From positions 1 to 5,546 of the forward strand of contig ONVG01000104.1 in NCBI GenBank assembly GCA_900321195.1: 5,546 nucleotides of DNA, written 5' to 3'. Shown here in pieces: positions 1-4,628 of the stretch. The position numbers and the translations under genes were made by a program. The DNA is from an uncultured Eubacteriales bacterium (GTDB lineage Bacteria > Bacillota > Clostridia > Oscillospirales > Acutalibacteraceae). The stretch's first letter is position 1; each line of letters begins with the position of its first letter. Under the pieces are notes generated by a model, which ran no database searches, was not told where the DNA came from, and saw only the letters and a program-made list of their open reading frames with translations.

Positions 1-8
1 TCTCCAAA

Positions 9-1145
9 TCAAACCAAAATCTTTTTCCTTGTTTCTTTGTCCGCTTGTATTATATCATCAAGAGTTAAGCTGTCACTGCCTTTAAAATCAGATACCGCCT
101 TTCCGACGAGCTCACCTATCTGCAAAAAGCCTGTTTTCCCTTCAAGGAAAAGCTGTACAGCCGCTTCATTAGCAGCGTTGGCTATAGCCGGATAAAGTCC
201 GCCCTTTCTGAGAGCTTCCCTGCATATTGCAAGGCACTCGAATGTATCATAGTCGGGCTTTGAGAATGTAAGCTCGGCTATTTCTGCAAGGTCAAGCTCA
301 CTTGCGGGTGACGGAAGCCTTTCGGGATAGGTCAGTGCATATTGTATAGGTATTCTCATATCGGCAGTTCCGAGCTGTGCTATGACTGCATTATCATCAA
401 ACTGTACCATAGAATGTATTATGCTCTGACGGTGTATGAGAACATCTATCTTTTCATCGGGAACTCCGAAAAGCCATGATGCTTCTATTACTTCAAGTCC
501 CTTGTTCATCATTGTAGCAGAGTCTATGGTTATTTTTTTACCCATGCTCCAGTTAGGATGCTTCAAAGCCTGCTCAACAGTAACATTTTCAAGCTCTTTT
601 CTTGTCTTTCCGAAGAAGGAGCCGCCCGATGCGGTAAGTATCAGCTTTTTAACAAAACGTCCCTGACTGCATTCAAGGCACTGGAATATAGCCGAATGCT
701 CACTGTCAACAGGATATATCTTTACACCATACTGTTTTGCCGCCGCAGTAACGATACTGCCGCCTGCAACGAGAGTTTCCTTGTTTGCAAGAGCAATATT
801 CTTTCCTGCCTTTATTGCCGAGAGTGTAGGAAGAAGTCCTGCAACACCGACTATAGCGTTCACAACAGTGTCAGATTTTTCGTACTCAGCAGCCGCCTTT
901 ATACCTGCCTCACCCTCATACACGCTTATATCCGTATCTGAGAGTGCAATTTTTAGTTTTAAAGCTGCTTCACGGTCAAGCATTGCAACCATATCAGGCC
1001 TGAATTTTCTTGCCTGTTCCTCAATAAGTTTTACACTTTTATTTGCAGTAAGTGCTGATACCCTTATACCATGCATTTCCGCAACATCAAGTGTCTGAAC
1101 TCCTATAGAACCCGTTGAACCCAAAAGCGAAATATTTTTTGTCAT
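9..1145 (-). CDS. dxr: 1-deoxy-D-xylulose 5-phosphate reductoisomerase (DXP reductoisomerase)
   Basis: Cytosolic enzyme of the MEP isoprenoid pathway: it rearranges and reduces DXP to 2-C-methyl-D-erythritol 4-phosphate using NADPH and a divalent metal. The protein is 378 aa, a normal length. Visible motifs are the N-terminal dinucleotide-binding loop GSTGSIG (residues 9-15), ANKETLVAGG (120-129), the metal ligands D147 and E149 in VDSEHS, E218 in NKGLEVIEA, ASGGSF (172-177), and the active-site flap HPNWSMG (196-202). I chose ATG 1145 because MTKNISLLGSTG is the family N-terminus and GAAAGGTG (1155-1162) precedes it. An in-frame ATG at 1184 would add 13 residues, but these are encoded by a repeat (1164-1181). 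It is the last complete gene of the pyrH operon, set apart from cdsA by a repeat-rich gap. After the TGA, the minus-strand bases 8-1 read TTTGGAGA, a possible ribosome binding site for a further gene outside the window. Confidence 0.97.
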   Translation of the reverse strand: MTKNISLLGSTGSIGVQTLDVAEMHGIRVSALTANKSVKLIEEQARKFRPDMVAMLDREAALKLKIALSDTDISVYEGEAGIKAAAEYEKSDTVVNAIVGVAGLLPTLSAIKAGKNIALANKETLVAGGSIVTAAAKQYGVKIYPVDSEHSAIFQCLECSQGRFVKKLILTASGGSFFGKTRKELENVTVEQALKHPNWSMGKKITIDSATMMNKGLEVIEASWLFGVPDEKIDVLIHRQSIIHSMVQFDDNAVIAQLGTADMRIPIQYALTYPERLPSPASELDLAEIAELTFSKPDYDTFECLAICREALRKGGLYPAIANAANEAAVQLFLEGKTGFLQIGELVGKAVSDFKGSDSLTLDDIIQADKETRKKILV

Positions 1146-1154
1146 CCTGTTCCA

Positions 1155-1162
1155 CACCTTTC
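1155..1162 (-). promoter_or_regulatory. Ribosome binding site of dxr
   Basis: On the minus strand GAAAGGTG lies about 9-11 nt before ATG 1145. It favours this start over the upstream in-frame ATG at 1184, which has GC-rich palindromic sequence before it and no evident Shine-Dalgarno. The site sits directly 3' of the hairpin formed by the repeat copy at 1164-1181, so that hairpin would stand at the edge of the ribosome footprint (inference). Confidence 0.6.
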
Positions 1163-1163
1163 T

Positions 1164-1181
1164 GCGGAGGCACTCCGCCGG
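1164..1181. repeat. 18-nt quasi-palindromic repeat, copy at the dxr end
   Basis: GCGGAGGCACTCCGCCGG: 6-bp arms GCGGAG and CTCCGC around a 3-nt loop. The identical 18-mer in the same orientation abuts the cdsA stop at 1539-1556. Its right end overlaps a second palindrome, CCGGCA-AGC-TGCCGG (1178-1192). In the operon transcript both would fold in the dxr leader, just upstream of the Shine-Dalgarno. Confidence 0.9.
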
Positions 1182-1192
1182 CAAGCTGCCGG
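1178..1192. repeat. Perfect 6-bp inverted repeat in the dxr leader
   Basis: CCGGCA (1178-1183) and TGCCGG (1187-1192) are perfect reverse complements around a 3-nt spacer AGC. The first arm shares CCGG with the end of the 18-mer repeat, so the two hairpins cannot both form completely. There is no T-run on either side that would make this a terminator. A role in dxr translation is possible but only inferred. Confidence 0.65.
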
Positions 1193-1230
1193 TCCGCTCT
1201 GATTGCAGACCGAAACTTTATTCACACGGC

Positions 1231-1257
1231 ATAATACCTGCGCTGTTAAAAACTCAA
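1231..1257 (-). promoter_or_regulatory. Weak candidate promoter for dxr
   Basis: On the minus strand a -10-like TATTAT (1236 down to 1231, one mismatch to consensus) lies 15 nt after a -35-like TTGAGT (1257 down to 1252, two mismatches). The spacer is shorter than the usual 17 nt. A TTGACC further upstream (1272-1267) has no good -10 at 17 nt. It could give dxr a promoter of its own across the long gap, but such partial matches are common by chance. Confidence 0.2.
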
Positions 1258-1276
1258 AGATAATTCGGTCAAAACA

Positions 1277-1311
1277 ATTCCACACTCCTAACTCCACACT
1301 CCACACTCATA
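1277..1311. repeat. Heptameric tandem repeat, five imperfect units
   Basis: Read on the plus strand, 7-nt units run ATTCCAC, ACTCCTA, ACTCCAC, ACTCCAC, ACTCATA. The two central units are identical, the flanking ones differ by one to three bases. The array is non-coding and lies in the cdsA-dxr gap. It resembles the short tandemly repeated heptamers found between genes in some bacteria, a class that changes copy number by slippage (the analogy is inference). Confidence 0.75.
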
Positions 1312-1334
1312 AATAATTCAGCTCTGAATAAACA

Positions 1335-1441
1335 GGCACAGCTTACTTAAAAAGAAGAACAAGACCTGTTCATTAAGTGGAGCAGCCGTAAAGCAAGCCG
1401 TAAGGCTTGTGACGGCGGAAAAAGAAAGATAATGCTGTGCC
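1335..1441. other. Candidate structured RNA element with three-way-junction fold
   Basis: Nested inverted repeats let this segment fold around a junction. The closing stem is GGCACAGC (1335-1342) with GCTGTGCC (1434-1441). The second stem pairs ACTTAA (1345-1350) with TTAAGT (1373-1378) and, inside it, GAACA (1357-1361) with TGTTC (1367-1371). The third pairs GCCGT (1385-1389) with ACGGC (1412-1416) and carries CAAGCC-GTAA-GGCTTG (1394-1409), whose loop is a GNRA tetraloop on the plus strand. A 17-nt purine-rich stretch (1417-1433) joins stem three to the closing stem. The strand is uncertain: the operon is transcribed on the minus strand, while the GNRA loop and a possible G-U pair (1393 with 1410) favour the plus strand. 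The third stem is unlikely to be chance; the 8-bp closing stem alone could be. I recognise no known RNA family. Confidence 0.4.
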
Positions 1442-1500
1442 GTCCTGCGCGTGGATAAACTATCCCATGATTATCAGAGCGTAACGGAGTGAGCGACTCC

Positions 1501-1554
1501 GCGAATTGACTGCGGAGGCACTCCGCCGCGAATCGACCGCGGAGGCACTCCGCC
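1501..1554. repeat. Two tandem 27-nt repeats containing the quasi-palindrome
   Basis: Unit 1 (1501-1527) and unit 2 (1528-1554) are 27 nt each and differ at two positions only, T1507 versus C1534 and T1511 versus C1538. Each unit is GCGAAT(T/C)GAC(T/C) followed by the palindromic core GCGGAGGCACTCCGCC. Both differences are T/C changes outside the core. Unit 2 reaches to within 2 nt of the cdsA stop codon. On the minus strand each core would form a hairpin, but no T-run follows, so they do not read as intrinsic terminators. Confidence 0.9.
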
Positions 1555-1556
1555 GG
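1539..1556. repeat. 18-nt quasi-palindromic repeat, copy at the cdsA stop
   Basis: Identical to the 18-mer at 1164-1181 and in the same orientation. It abuts the cdsA TAA codon (1557-1559) with no spacer. Together the two copies bracket almost the whole of the cdsA-dxr gap. The internal copy (1512-1528) matches over 17 nt and then differs by one base. Confidence 0.9.
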
Positions 1557-2384
1557 TTATGCGTTTAGAAGTATCGGGAAATATGAAATGTATGTCAGTA
1601 TGAGTGGTGAAACGAATATAACACTGTCAAAACGGTCTAACATGCCGCCGTGTCCGGGAAAGATATAGCCGTAGTCCTTTATATTGAATGTACGCTTGAC
1701 AAGCGAAAAGCTCAGGTCTCCGAGTATGGAGAACTGTGAGCCGATAAACGCAAGCACCAAAAGCGAGATATAATTGACTTCCGTTTTGCCGCCGTAAAAA
1801 AAGGCTGTGAATATCCACGCAAGCAGACATGTTGCACACATACATACTATGGTTCCGCCGACTGCGCCCTCTATGGTCTTTTTAGGACTGATGTTAGGAC
1901 AAAGCTTATGCTTACCGATAAAGCTCCCTGTGAAATATGCGCCTATATCCGCAAGCCACGGCAGACCGAGAGAAAGTATGAAATAAAAGGCTACATGTGC
2001 CGTATCTCTGTTTTTCATCGAAACGATAGTAGACGCAAAAAGTGTTATTACTACCGTCATACTAAAAATATATGCAAAATCCTTGAAGGTTATTTTTTTA
2101 TGGAAAAGTATTGTCATTGAAAGCATGAAGGCTGCATAAGCATACAGCAGCATAAAGCCGTATCCGTATGACATAAGCATGGGATAGGCTATTGCAAAAA
2201 AAATGCTCGGTATGCTGAGATGATACTGCTTTAGTGTTTTCGTAGCGCAGGCAAATTCACCGACAGAAACAGAGCAGACTATAGCCATAGCTATATCTAT
2301 AAGTATCGGCAGTGATGAGCTGAAAAACACAACGGCAAGAACAAGCGGTACACCTACTGCAGCCGTCAGTATTCGTTTAAGCAT
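1557..2384 (-). CDS. cdsA: Phosphatidate cytidylyltransferase (CDP-diacylglycerol synthase)
   Basis: Integral membrane enzyme that joins CTP and phosphatidic acid to give CDP-diacylglycerol, the precursor of bacterial phospholipids, with release of pyrophosphate. The 275-aa length is typical. The protein is hydrophobic with roughly eight candidate membrane segments, for example around 7-22, 25-40, 60-92, 104-122, 130-151, 178-197, 206-221 and 254-273. The diagnostic C-terminal family signature spans residues 227-253 and shows S227, K230-R231, K236-D237, PGHGG (243-247), D250-R251 and D253. D223 just before it and SPKKTIEG (166-173) are also family features. The ATG follows the uppS TGA with no spacer, and GGGGGT (2391-2396) within the uppS end can act as its Shine-Dalgarno, which suggests translational coupling. 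Immediately after the TAA begins the repeat-rich gap before dxr. Confidence 0.96.
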   Translation of the reverse strand: MLKRILTAAVGVPLVLAVVFFSSSLPILIDIAMAIVCSVSVGEFACATKTLKQYHLSIPSIFFAIAYPMLMSYGYGFMLLYAYAAFMLSMTILFHKKITFKDFAYIFSMTVVITLFASTIVSMKNRDTAHVAFYFILSLGLPWLADIGAYFTGSFIGKHKLCPNISPKKTIEGAVGGTIVCMCATCLLAWIFTAFFYGGKTEVNYISLLVLAFIGSQFSILGDLSFSLVKRTFNIKDYGYIFPGHGGMLDRFDSVIFVSPLILTYISYFPILLNA

Positions 2385-3104
2385 TCACACACCCCCGAAC
2401 CTTCGGCTTCTTTTATTGAACTCAAGTATAGCTTTTTCAAAATCATCCTTCTTGAAATCAGGCCATAACACGTCAGTTGAATAGAACTCCGAATACGCCG
2501 CCTGATAAAGAAGGAAATTGCTGAGCCTGTGTTCAGCACCCGTTCTTATTATAAGGTCAGGGTCGGGCTGTCCTGCGGTATAAAGTCTTGCGGAAATATC
2601 CTGCTCTGTAATATCATTCAATGACAGTTTATTTTCCTTGACTTCTGCGCAAAGCTGTTTTACTGCCCGCAGTATCTCATCTCTGCCGCCGTAATTCACT
2701 GCTATATTAAGAACCATACCCTGTCTTTTCTCGGATATTTCCTCGGTCTCTCTTATGAGTTTTTTCATGTTTTCATCAAAGGCTGATGTGTCTCCGATAA
2801 ATCTAACTTTTATATCATCATCACGAAAATCTGTCAGCGCATCCATAAGATACTGACGGAATATTTTTATTATTGCATTGACCTCTTCCAGAGGACGCTT
2901 CCAGTTCTCTGTTGAAAATGCATACAGTGTCAGGTACTTTACACCTCGGCTGCTGATATATCTTGTTATTTTTCTGAATGTCTGCGCACCGTAGGTATGA
3001 CCGATAGGACGCGGAAGCCCTCTTTTCTTAGCCCATCTTCCGTTTCCATCCATTATTATTCCCACATGTTCGGGTATATAAAGCTCCTGCTTTTCTTTTT
3101 TCAT
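2385..3104 (-). CDS. uppS: Undecaprenyl diphosphate synthase (cis-prenyltransferase)
   Basis: Condenses isopentenyl diphosphate onto farnesyl diphosphate in cis to make the C55 carrier lipid for peptidoglycan and other wall polymers; a peripheral, membrane-associated enzyme. With the chosen start it has 239 aa, normal for the family. Conserved features are IIMDGNGRWAKKRG (16-29) with the catalytic D19, GH (35-36), FSTENW (63-68), NYGGRDE (137-143), and the C-terminal block IIRTGAEHRLSNFLL (185-199) with R187, E191 and R193, then E206. A190 replaces the glycine often found there, which should be tolerated. I start it at ATG 3104, where AAGAGGTG (3111-3118) gives a good Shine-Dalgarno. An in-frame TTG at 3143 would add 13 residues, but these lie in a hairpin-forming spacer and are not family-like. 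It follows frr after a 95-nt structured gap and abuts cdsA. It uses isoprenoid units whose synthesis involves Dxr, encoded in the same operon. Confidence 0.97.
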   Translation of the reverse strand: MKKEKQELYIPEHVGIIMDGNGRWAKKRGLPRPIGHTYGAQTFRKITRYISSRGVKYLTLYAFSTENWKRPLEEVNAIIKIFRQYLMDALTDFRDDDIKVRFIGDTSAFDENMKKLIRETEEISEKRQGMVLNIAVNYGGRDEILRAVKQLCAEVKENKLSLNDITEQDISARLYTAGQPDPDLIIRTGAEHRLSNFLLYQAAYSEFYSTDVLWPDFKKDDFEKAILEFNKRSRRFGGV

Positions 3105-3110
3105 AGCCTG

Positions 3111-3118
3111 CACCTCTT
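3111..3118 (-). promoter_or_regulatory. Ribosome binding site that fixes the uppS start
   Basis: AAGAGGTG on the minus strand ends 6 nt before ATG 3104, with about 8 nt from its AGAGG core. It lies 9 nt downstream of the long hairpin at 3127-3193 and so stays single-stranded when that hairpin forms. It supports the 239-aa UppS over the TTG-initiated longer reading. Confidence 0.7.
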
Positions 3119-3126
3119 GAAATAGT

Positions 3127-3193
3127 TCAAAGCTCAAAGTCAAAGCCCAAGACCCCGATGTACAAGGTCCCGAACCGCAGCTTTGAGCTTTGA
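3127..3193 (-). other. Long intergenic hairpin between frr and uppS
   Basis: A perfect 13-bp inverted repeat pairs minus-strand TCAAAGCTCAAAG (3193-3181) with CTTTGAGCTTTGA (3139-3127). After a symmetric 5 x 5 internal loop, a second helix of ten pairs joins 3175-3166 with 3154-3145 around an 11-nt loop. Four of these ten are G-U pairs, possible only in the minus-strand RNA, which is the sense of the operon. A T-run does not follow, so it is not a standard terminator. The arms are built from TCAAAG/CTTTGA units, with an extra CTTTGA at 3145-3140 that overlaps the last base of the inner helix. Possible roles are an RNA-processing or stability site, or a dispersed palindromic repeat; the role is inference. 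Confidence 0.6.
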
Positions 3194-3199
3194 GTATTA

Positions 3200-3754
3200 T
3201 CAGATCTCCATTATCTGTTTCTGCTTCTTCTCGGTGATTTTGTCAATATTCTTTATATATTTGTCGGTTATATCCTGTATTTTCTTCTCACCGTTTTTAA
3301 AGTCGTCCTCTGTTATCTCGCTCTTTTTCTTGAGAGCCTTTAATTTTTCCATACCCTCACGTCTTATCGAGCGAAGAGCTATCTTTGCTTCCTCGTTCAT
3401 CATGGCTACTTCCTTGACTATCTCTTTACGGCGTTCCTCTGTGAGCGGCGGGAATATCATGCGTATAACTTTACCGTCATTCTGAGGATTTATGCCTATA
3501 TCTGACTTCTGTATAGCCTTTTCGATACCTTTGAGTGCAGATACGTCATAGGGCTGGATAACGAGTGTTCTTGCCTCTACTGCCGATATTGAAGCAAGCT
3601 GATTTACGGGCATCGGTGAGCCGTAATAATCGACTCTTACCTTGTCGAGTACGGCGGCATTAGCTCTGCCTGCACGTATCTCGGAAAGCTCCTTGTCAAA
3701 GTGCGCTACAGACTTCTGCATTTTGTCTTCGGTGTTTTTTATTACAGTGTTCAT
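3200..3754 (-). CDS. frr: Ribosome recycling factor
   Basis: Cytosolic translation factor that acts with EF-G to split the post-termination ribosome complex and free it from mRNA and tRNA. The 184-aa length matches the usual ~185. The family's two-domain plan is clear: a three-helix bundle from residues 1-30 and about 105-184, with the domain II beta module between. Hallmarks are ELSEIRAGRAN (22-32) with R30, VDYYGSPMPVNQLASI (41-56), IRMIFPPLTEERRKEIVK (97-114) and IRRE (130-133). The C-terminal helix is rich in Lys and Glu, as usual. The ATG has a strong Shine-Dalgarno, GGAGG (3763-3767), 8 nt upstream, in a 32-nt gap after pyrH. The pyrH-frr pair is widely conserved. Its TGA is followed after 6 nt by the long hairpin leading to uppS. 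Confidence 0.98.
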   Translation of the reverse strand: MNTVIKNTEDKMQKSVAHFDKELSEIRAGRANAAVLDKVRVDYYGSPMPVNQLASISAVEARTLVIQPYDVSALKGIEKAIQKSDIGINPQNDGKVIRMIFPPLTEERRKEIVKEVAMMNEEAKIALRSIRREGMEKLKALKKKSEITEDDFKNGEKKIQDITDKYIKNIDKITEKKQKQIMEI

Positions 3755-3762
3755 AATGGTGT

Positions 3763-3767
3763 CCTCC
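3763..3767 (-). promoter_or_regulatory. Strong ribosome binding site of frr
   Basis: GGAGG on the minus strand, 8 nt before ATG 3754, a near-ideal match in sequence and spacing. It is the best Shine-Dalgarno in the operon and fits the high level at which recycling factor is needed (the expression level is inference). Confidence 0.75.
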
Positions 3768-3786
3768 GTTATTTGAATTTATTTTA

Positions 3787-4494
3787 TTACTGGTCAACTA
3801 TAGTTCCGACATTTTCTCCGCAGACTGCCGCAACGATATTATTGGGGTCTTCAAGACTGAATACCATTATAGGAAGGTTGTTGTCCTTGCATATAGCGGC
3901 TGCCGTGCTGTCCATTACTTTAAGGTCATTCTGAAGTACCTCATTGAAGGATATCCTGTCATATTTTTTTGCATCGGGATTTGTTTTGGGGTCGCTGTCA
4001 TAAACGCCGTCTACCATAGTAGCCTTTAATATTATGTCAGCCTCTATCTCAGCAGCTCTGAGTGCTGCCGCAGTGTCCGTTGAGAAGAAGGGATTTCCCG
4101 TACCGCAGCCGAAAACAAGTATTCTGCCCTTTTCAAGATGTCTTATTGCCCTGTTTCTTATATAAGGCTCTGCTACCTGCTGCATAGCTATAGCTGTCTG
4201 AACTCTTACTTCAAGACCGAGCTGTTCAAGCGCATCACACACACCCAAAGCATTTATAACAGTTGCAAGCATACCCATATGGTCGGCTCTTGTCCTGTCC
4301 ATTTTGCCGCTTGAACGTCCTCTCCAGAAGTTTCCGCCGCCAACTACTATAGCTACCTCTACACCCATATCATTAAGTGTTTTTATCGGCTCACAGAATT
4401 TGAGGACTGTATCAAAGTCGATACCATGCTTTTGTTCTCCCGCAAGTGACTCACCGCTAAGCTTCAAAAGCACTCTTTTATATTTAGGTTCCAT
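3787..4494 (-). CDS. pyrH: Uridylate kinase (UMP kinase)
   Basis: Cytosolic kinase of the amino acid kinase fold that phosphorylates UMP to UDP with ATP, the entry to UTP and CTP; bacterial members are hexamers controlled by UTP and GTP. The 235-aa length is normal. Motifs are KLSGESL (11-17), VVGGGNFWRGR (50-60), RADHMGMLATVINAL (69-83), FGCGTGNPFFSTDTAAALRA (128-147), and KATMVDGVYDSDP (157-169) for nucleotide binding. First gene of the operon: a sigma-70-type promoter lies about 40-65 nt upstream and the rpe terminator just beyond that. Two Shine-Dalgarno-like sites precede ATG 4494: AGAGGAG (4507-4513) with a rather long 12-nt spacer, and AAGGA (4499-4503) with a short 4-nt one. CTP made downstream of its product is a substrate of CdsA in the same operon. 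Confidence 0.98.
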   Translation of the reverse strand: MEPKYKRVLLKLSGESLAGEQKHGIDFDTVLKFCEPIKTLNDMGVEVAIVVGGGNFWRGRSSGKMDRTRADHMGMLATVINALGVCDALEQLGLEVRVQTAIAMQQVAEPYIRNRAIRHLEKGRILVFGCGTGNPFFSTDTAAALRAAEIEADIILKATMVDGVYDSDPKTNPDAKKYDRISFNEVLQNDLKVMDSTAAAICKDNNLPIMVFSLEDPNNIVAAVCGENVGTIVDQ

Positions 4495-4506
4495 AATATC
4501 CTTGCA

Positions 4507-4513
4507 CTCCTCT
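4507..4513 (-). promoter_or_regulatory. Ribosome binding site of pyrH
   Basis: AGAGGAG on the minus strand, 12 nt before ATG 4494. A second, closer purine block AAGGA (4499-4503) lies 4 nt before the start. The first is the better sequence, the second is tight; either could serve. No alternative in-frame start is suggested by the protein. Confidence 0.6.
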
Positions 4514-4530
4514 TTTTATTATTTTAATAT

Positions 4531-4559
4531 ATTTTACTATATACTTCTGATAAAGTCAA
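4531..4559 (-). promoter_or_regulatory. Sigma-70-type promoter of the pyrH operon
   Basis: On the minus strand, -35 TTGACT (4559-4554) and -10 TAAAAT (4536-4531) are separated by exactly 17 nt, each with one mismatch to consensus. Transcription would start near 4524, giving a leader of about 30 nt. The stretch is AT-rich and lies between the rpe terminator and pyrH, where a promoter is expected. No operator or riboswitch is visible in the short leader. Confidence 0.8.
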
Positions 4560-4583
4560 TTAAGAATTGATCATAGCATACAC

Positions 4584-4620
4584 AAAAAATGCAGTGTACA
4601 AAAAAAGCGTACACTGCATT
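4584..4620 (-). terminator. Intrinsic terminator of rpe
   Basis: A perfect 12-bp inverted repeat, AATGCAGTGTAC (4588-4599 on the plus strand) and GTACACTGCATT (4609-4620), encloses a 9-nt loop. On the minus strand the stem runs into six T residues (4589-4584, two of them in the stem). It begins 8 nt after the rpe stop codon. The plus strand has no T-run after the stem, so it works for the minus strand only. It separates rpe transcription from the pyrH promoter. Confidence 0.9.
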
Positions 4621-4628
4621 GAGCAACA

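Larger units (their letters stand above)
1146..1556. other. Repeat-rich, palindrome-dense gap between cdsA and dxr, no gene seen
   Basis: This 411-nt stretch separates the cdsA stop from the dxr start, which are normally close together in this operon type. I see no convincing coding sequence on either strand. It holds three copies of a GC-rich quasi-palindrome (1164-1181, 1512-1528, 1539-1556), a second palindrome CCGGCA/TGCCGG (1178-1183 and 1187-1192), a heptamer repeat (1277-1311), a foldable 107-nt segment (1335-1441), and two small hairpins. These hairpins are GGATA/TATCC (1453-1457 and 1461-1465) and CGGAGT/ACTCCG (1485-1490 and 1496-1501). A weak promoter-like pair lies at 1231-1257. 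None of the hairpins is followed by a T-run on the minus strand, so read-through from cdsA into dxr remains possible. A composite of inserted small repeat elements is my best reading. Confidence 0.8.

Noticed and set aside
436..1098. Overlapping plus-strand open frames opposite dxr (for example 558-941 and 781-1098)
   Set aside because: They lie antisense to a well-conserved gene, have low-complexity or Ser/Cys-rich translations, no recognisable motifs and no clear ribosome binding sites.
1384..1418. Group II intron domain V, suggested by AGCCGT, a GNRA loop and ACGG
   Set aside because: The pairing at the base lacks the expected G-U and A-U partners of the catalytic triad, the internal loop is the wrong size (4 by 2), and no intron protein or other domains are present.
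1432..1458. Eight-codon plus-strand mini-frame after a purine-rich stretch
   Set aside because: It is too short to judge, has no conserved feature, and the purine run is explained equally well as a junction strand of the candidate RNA fold.
1501..1554. Minimal CRISPR array
   Set aside because: Only two units abut with no unique spacers between long repeats, and no cas gene is in view. It is a tandem duplication.
1512..1556. Terminator for cdsA formed by the GC-rich palindromes
   Set aside because: The stems are only 6 bp and no T-run follows on the minus strand. They are better described as repeats.
1627..1845. 72-codon minus-strand frame inside cdsA in another phase
   Set aside because: It lies wholly within cdsA, whose own frame carries the full family signature. 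The translation has no family features.
1908..2120. Plus-strand frame opposite cdsA
   Set aside because: Antisense shadow of cdsA with no motif and no supporting start signal.
3105..3143. Longer UppS from a TTG at 3143
   Set aside because: The extra 13 residues lie in the hairpin-forming spacer, resemble no UppS N-terminus, and the ATG at 3104 has a good Shine-Dalgarno.
3127..3193. Intrinsic terminator between frr and uppS
   Set aside because: The stem is long but the minus-strand sequence after it is ACTATTTCAAGAGG, not a T-run, and uppS has no evident promoter of its own after it.
3183..3485. 100-codon plus-strand frame opposite frr, hydrophobic in translation
   Set aside because: The hydrophobicity is the expected result of reading the complement of Lys/Glu-rich helix codons of frr. 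There is no independent support.
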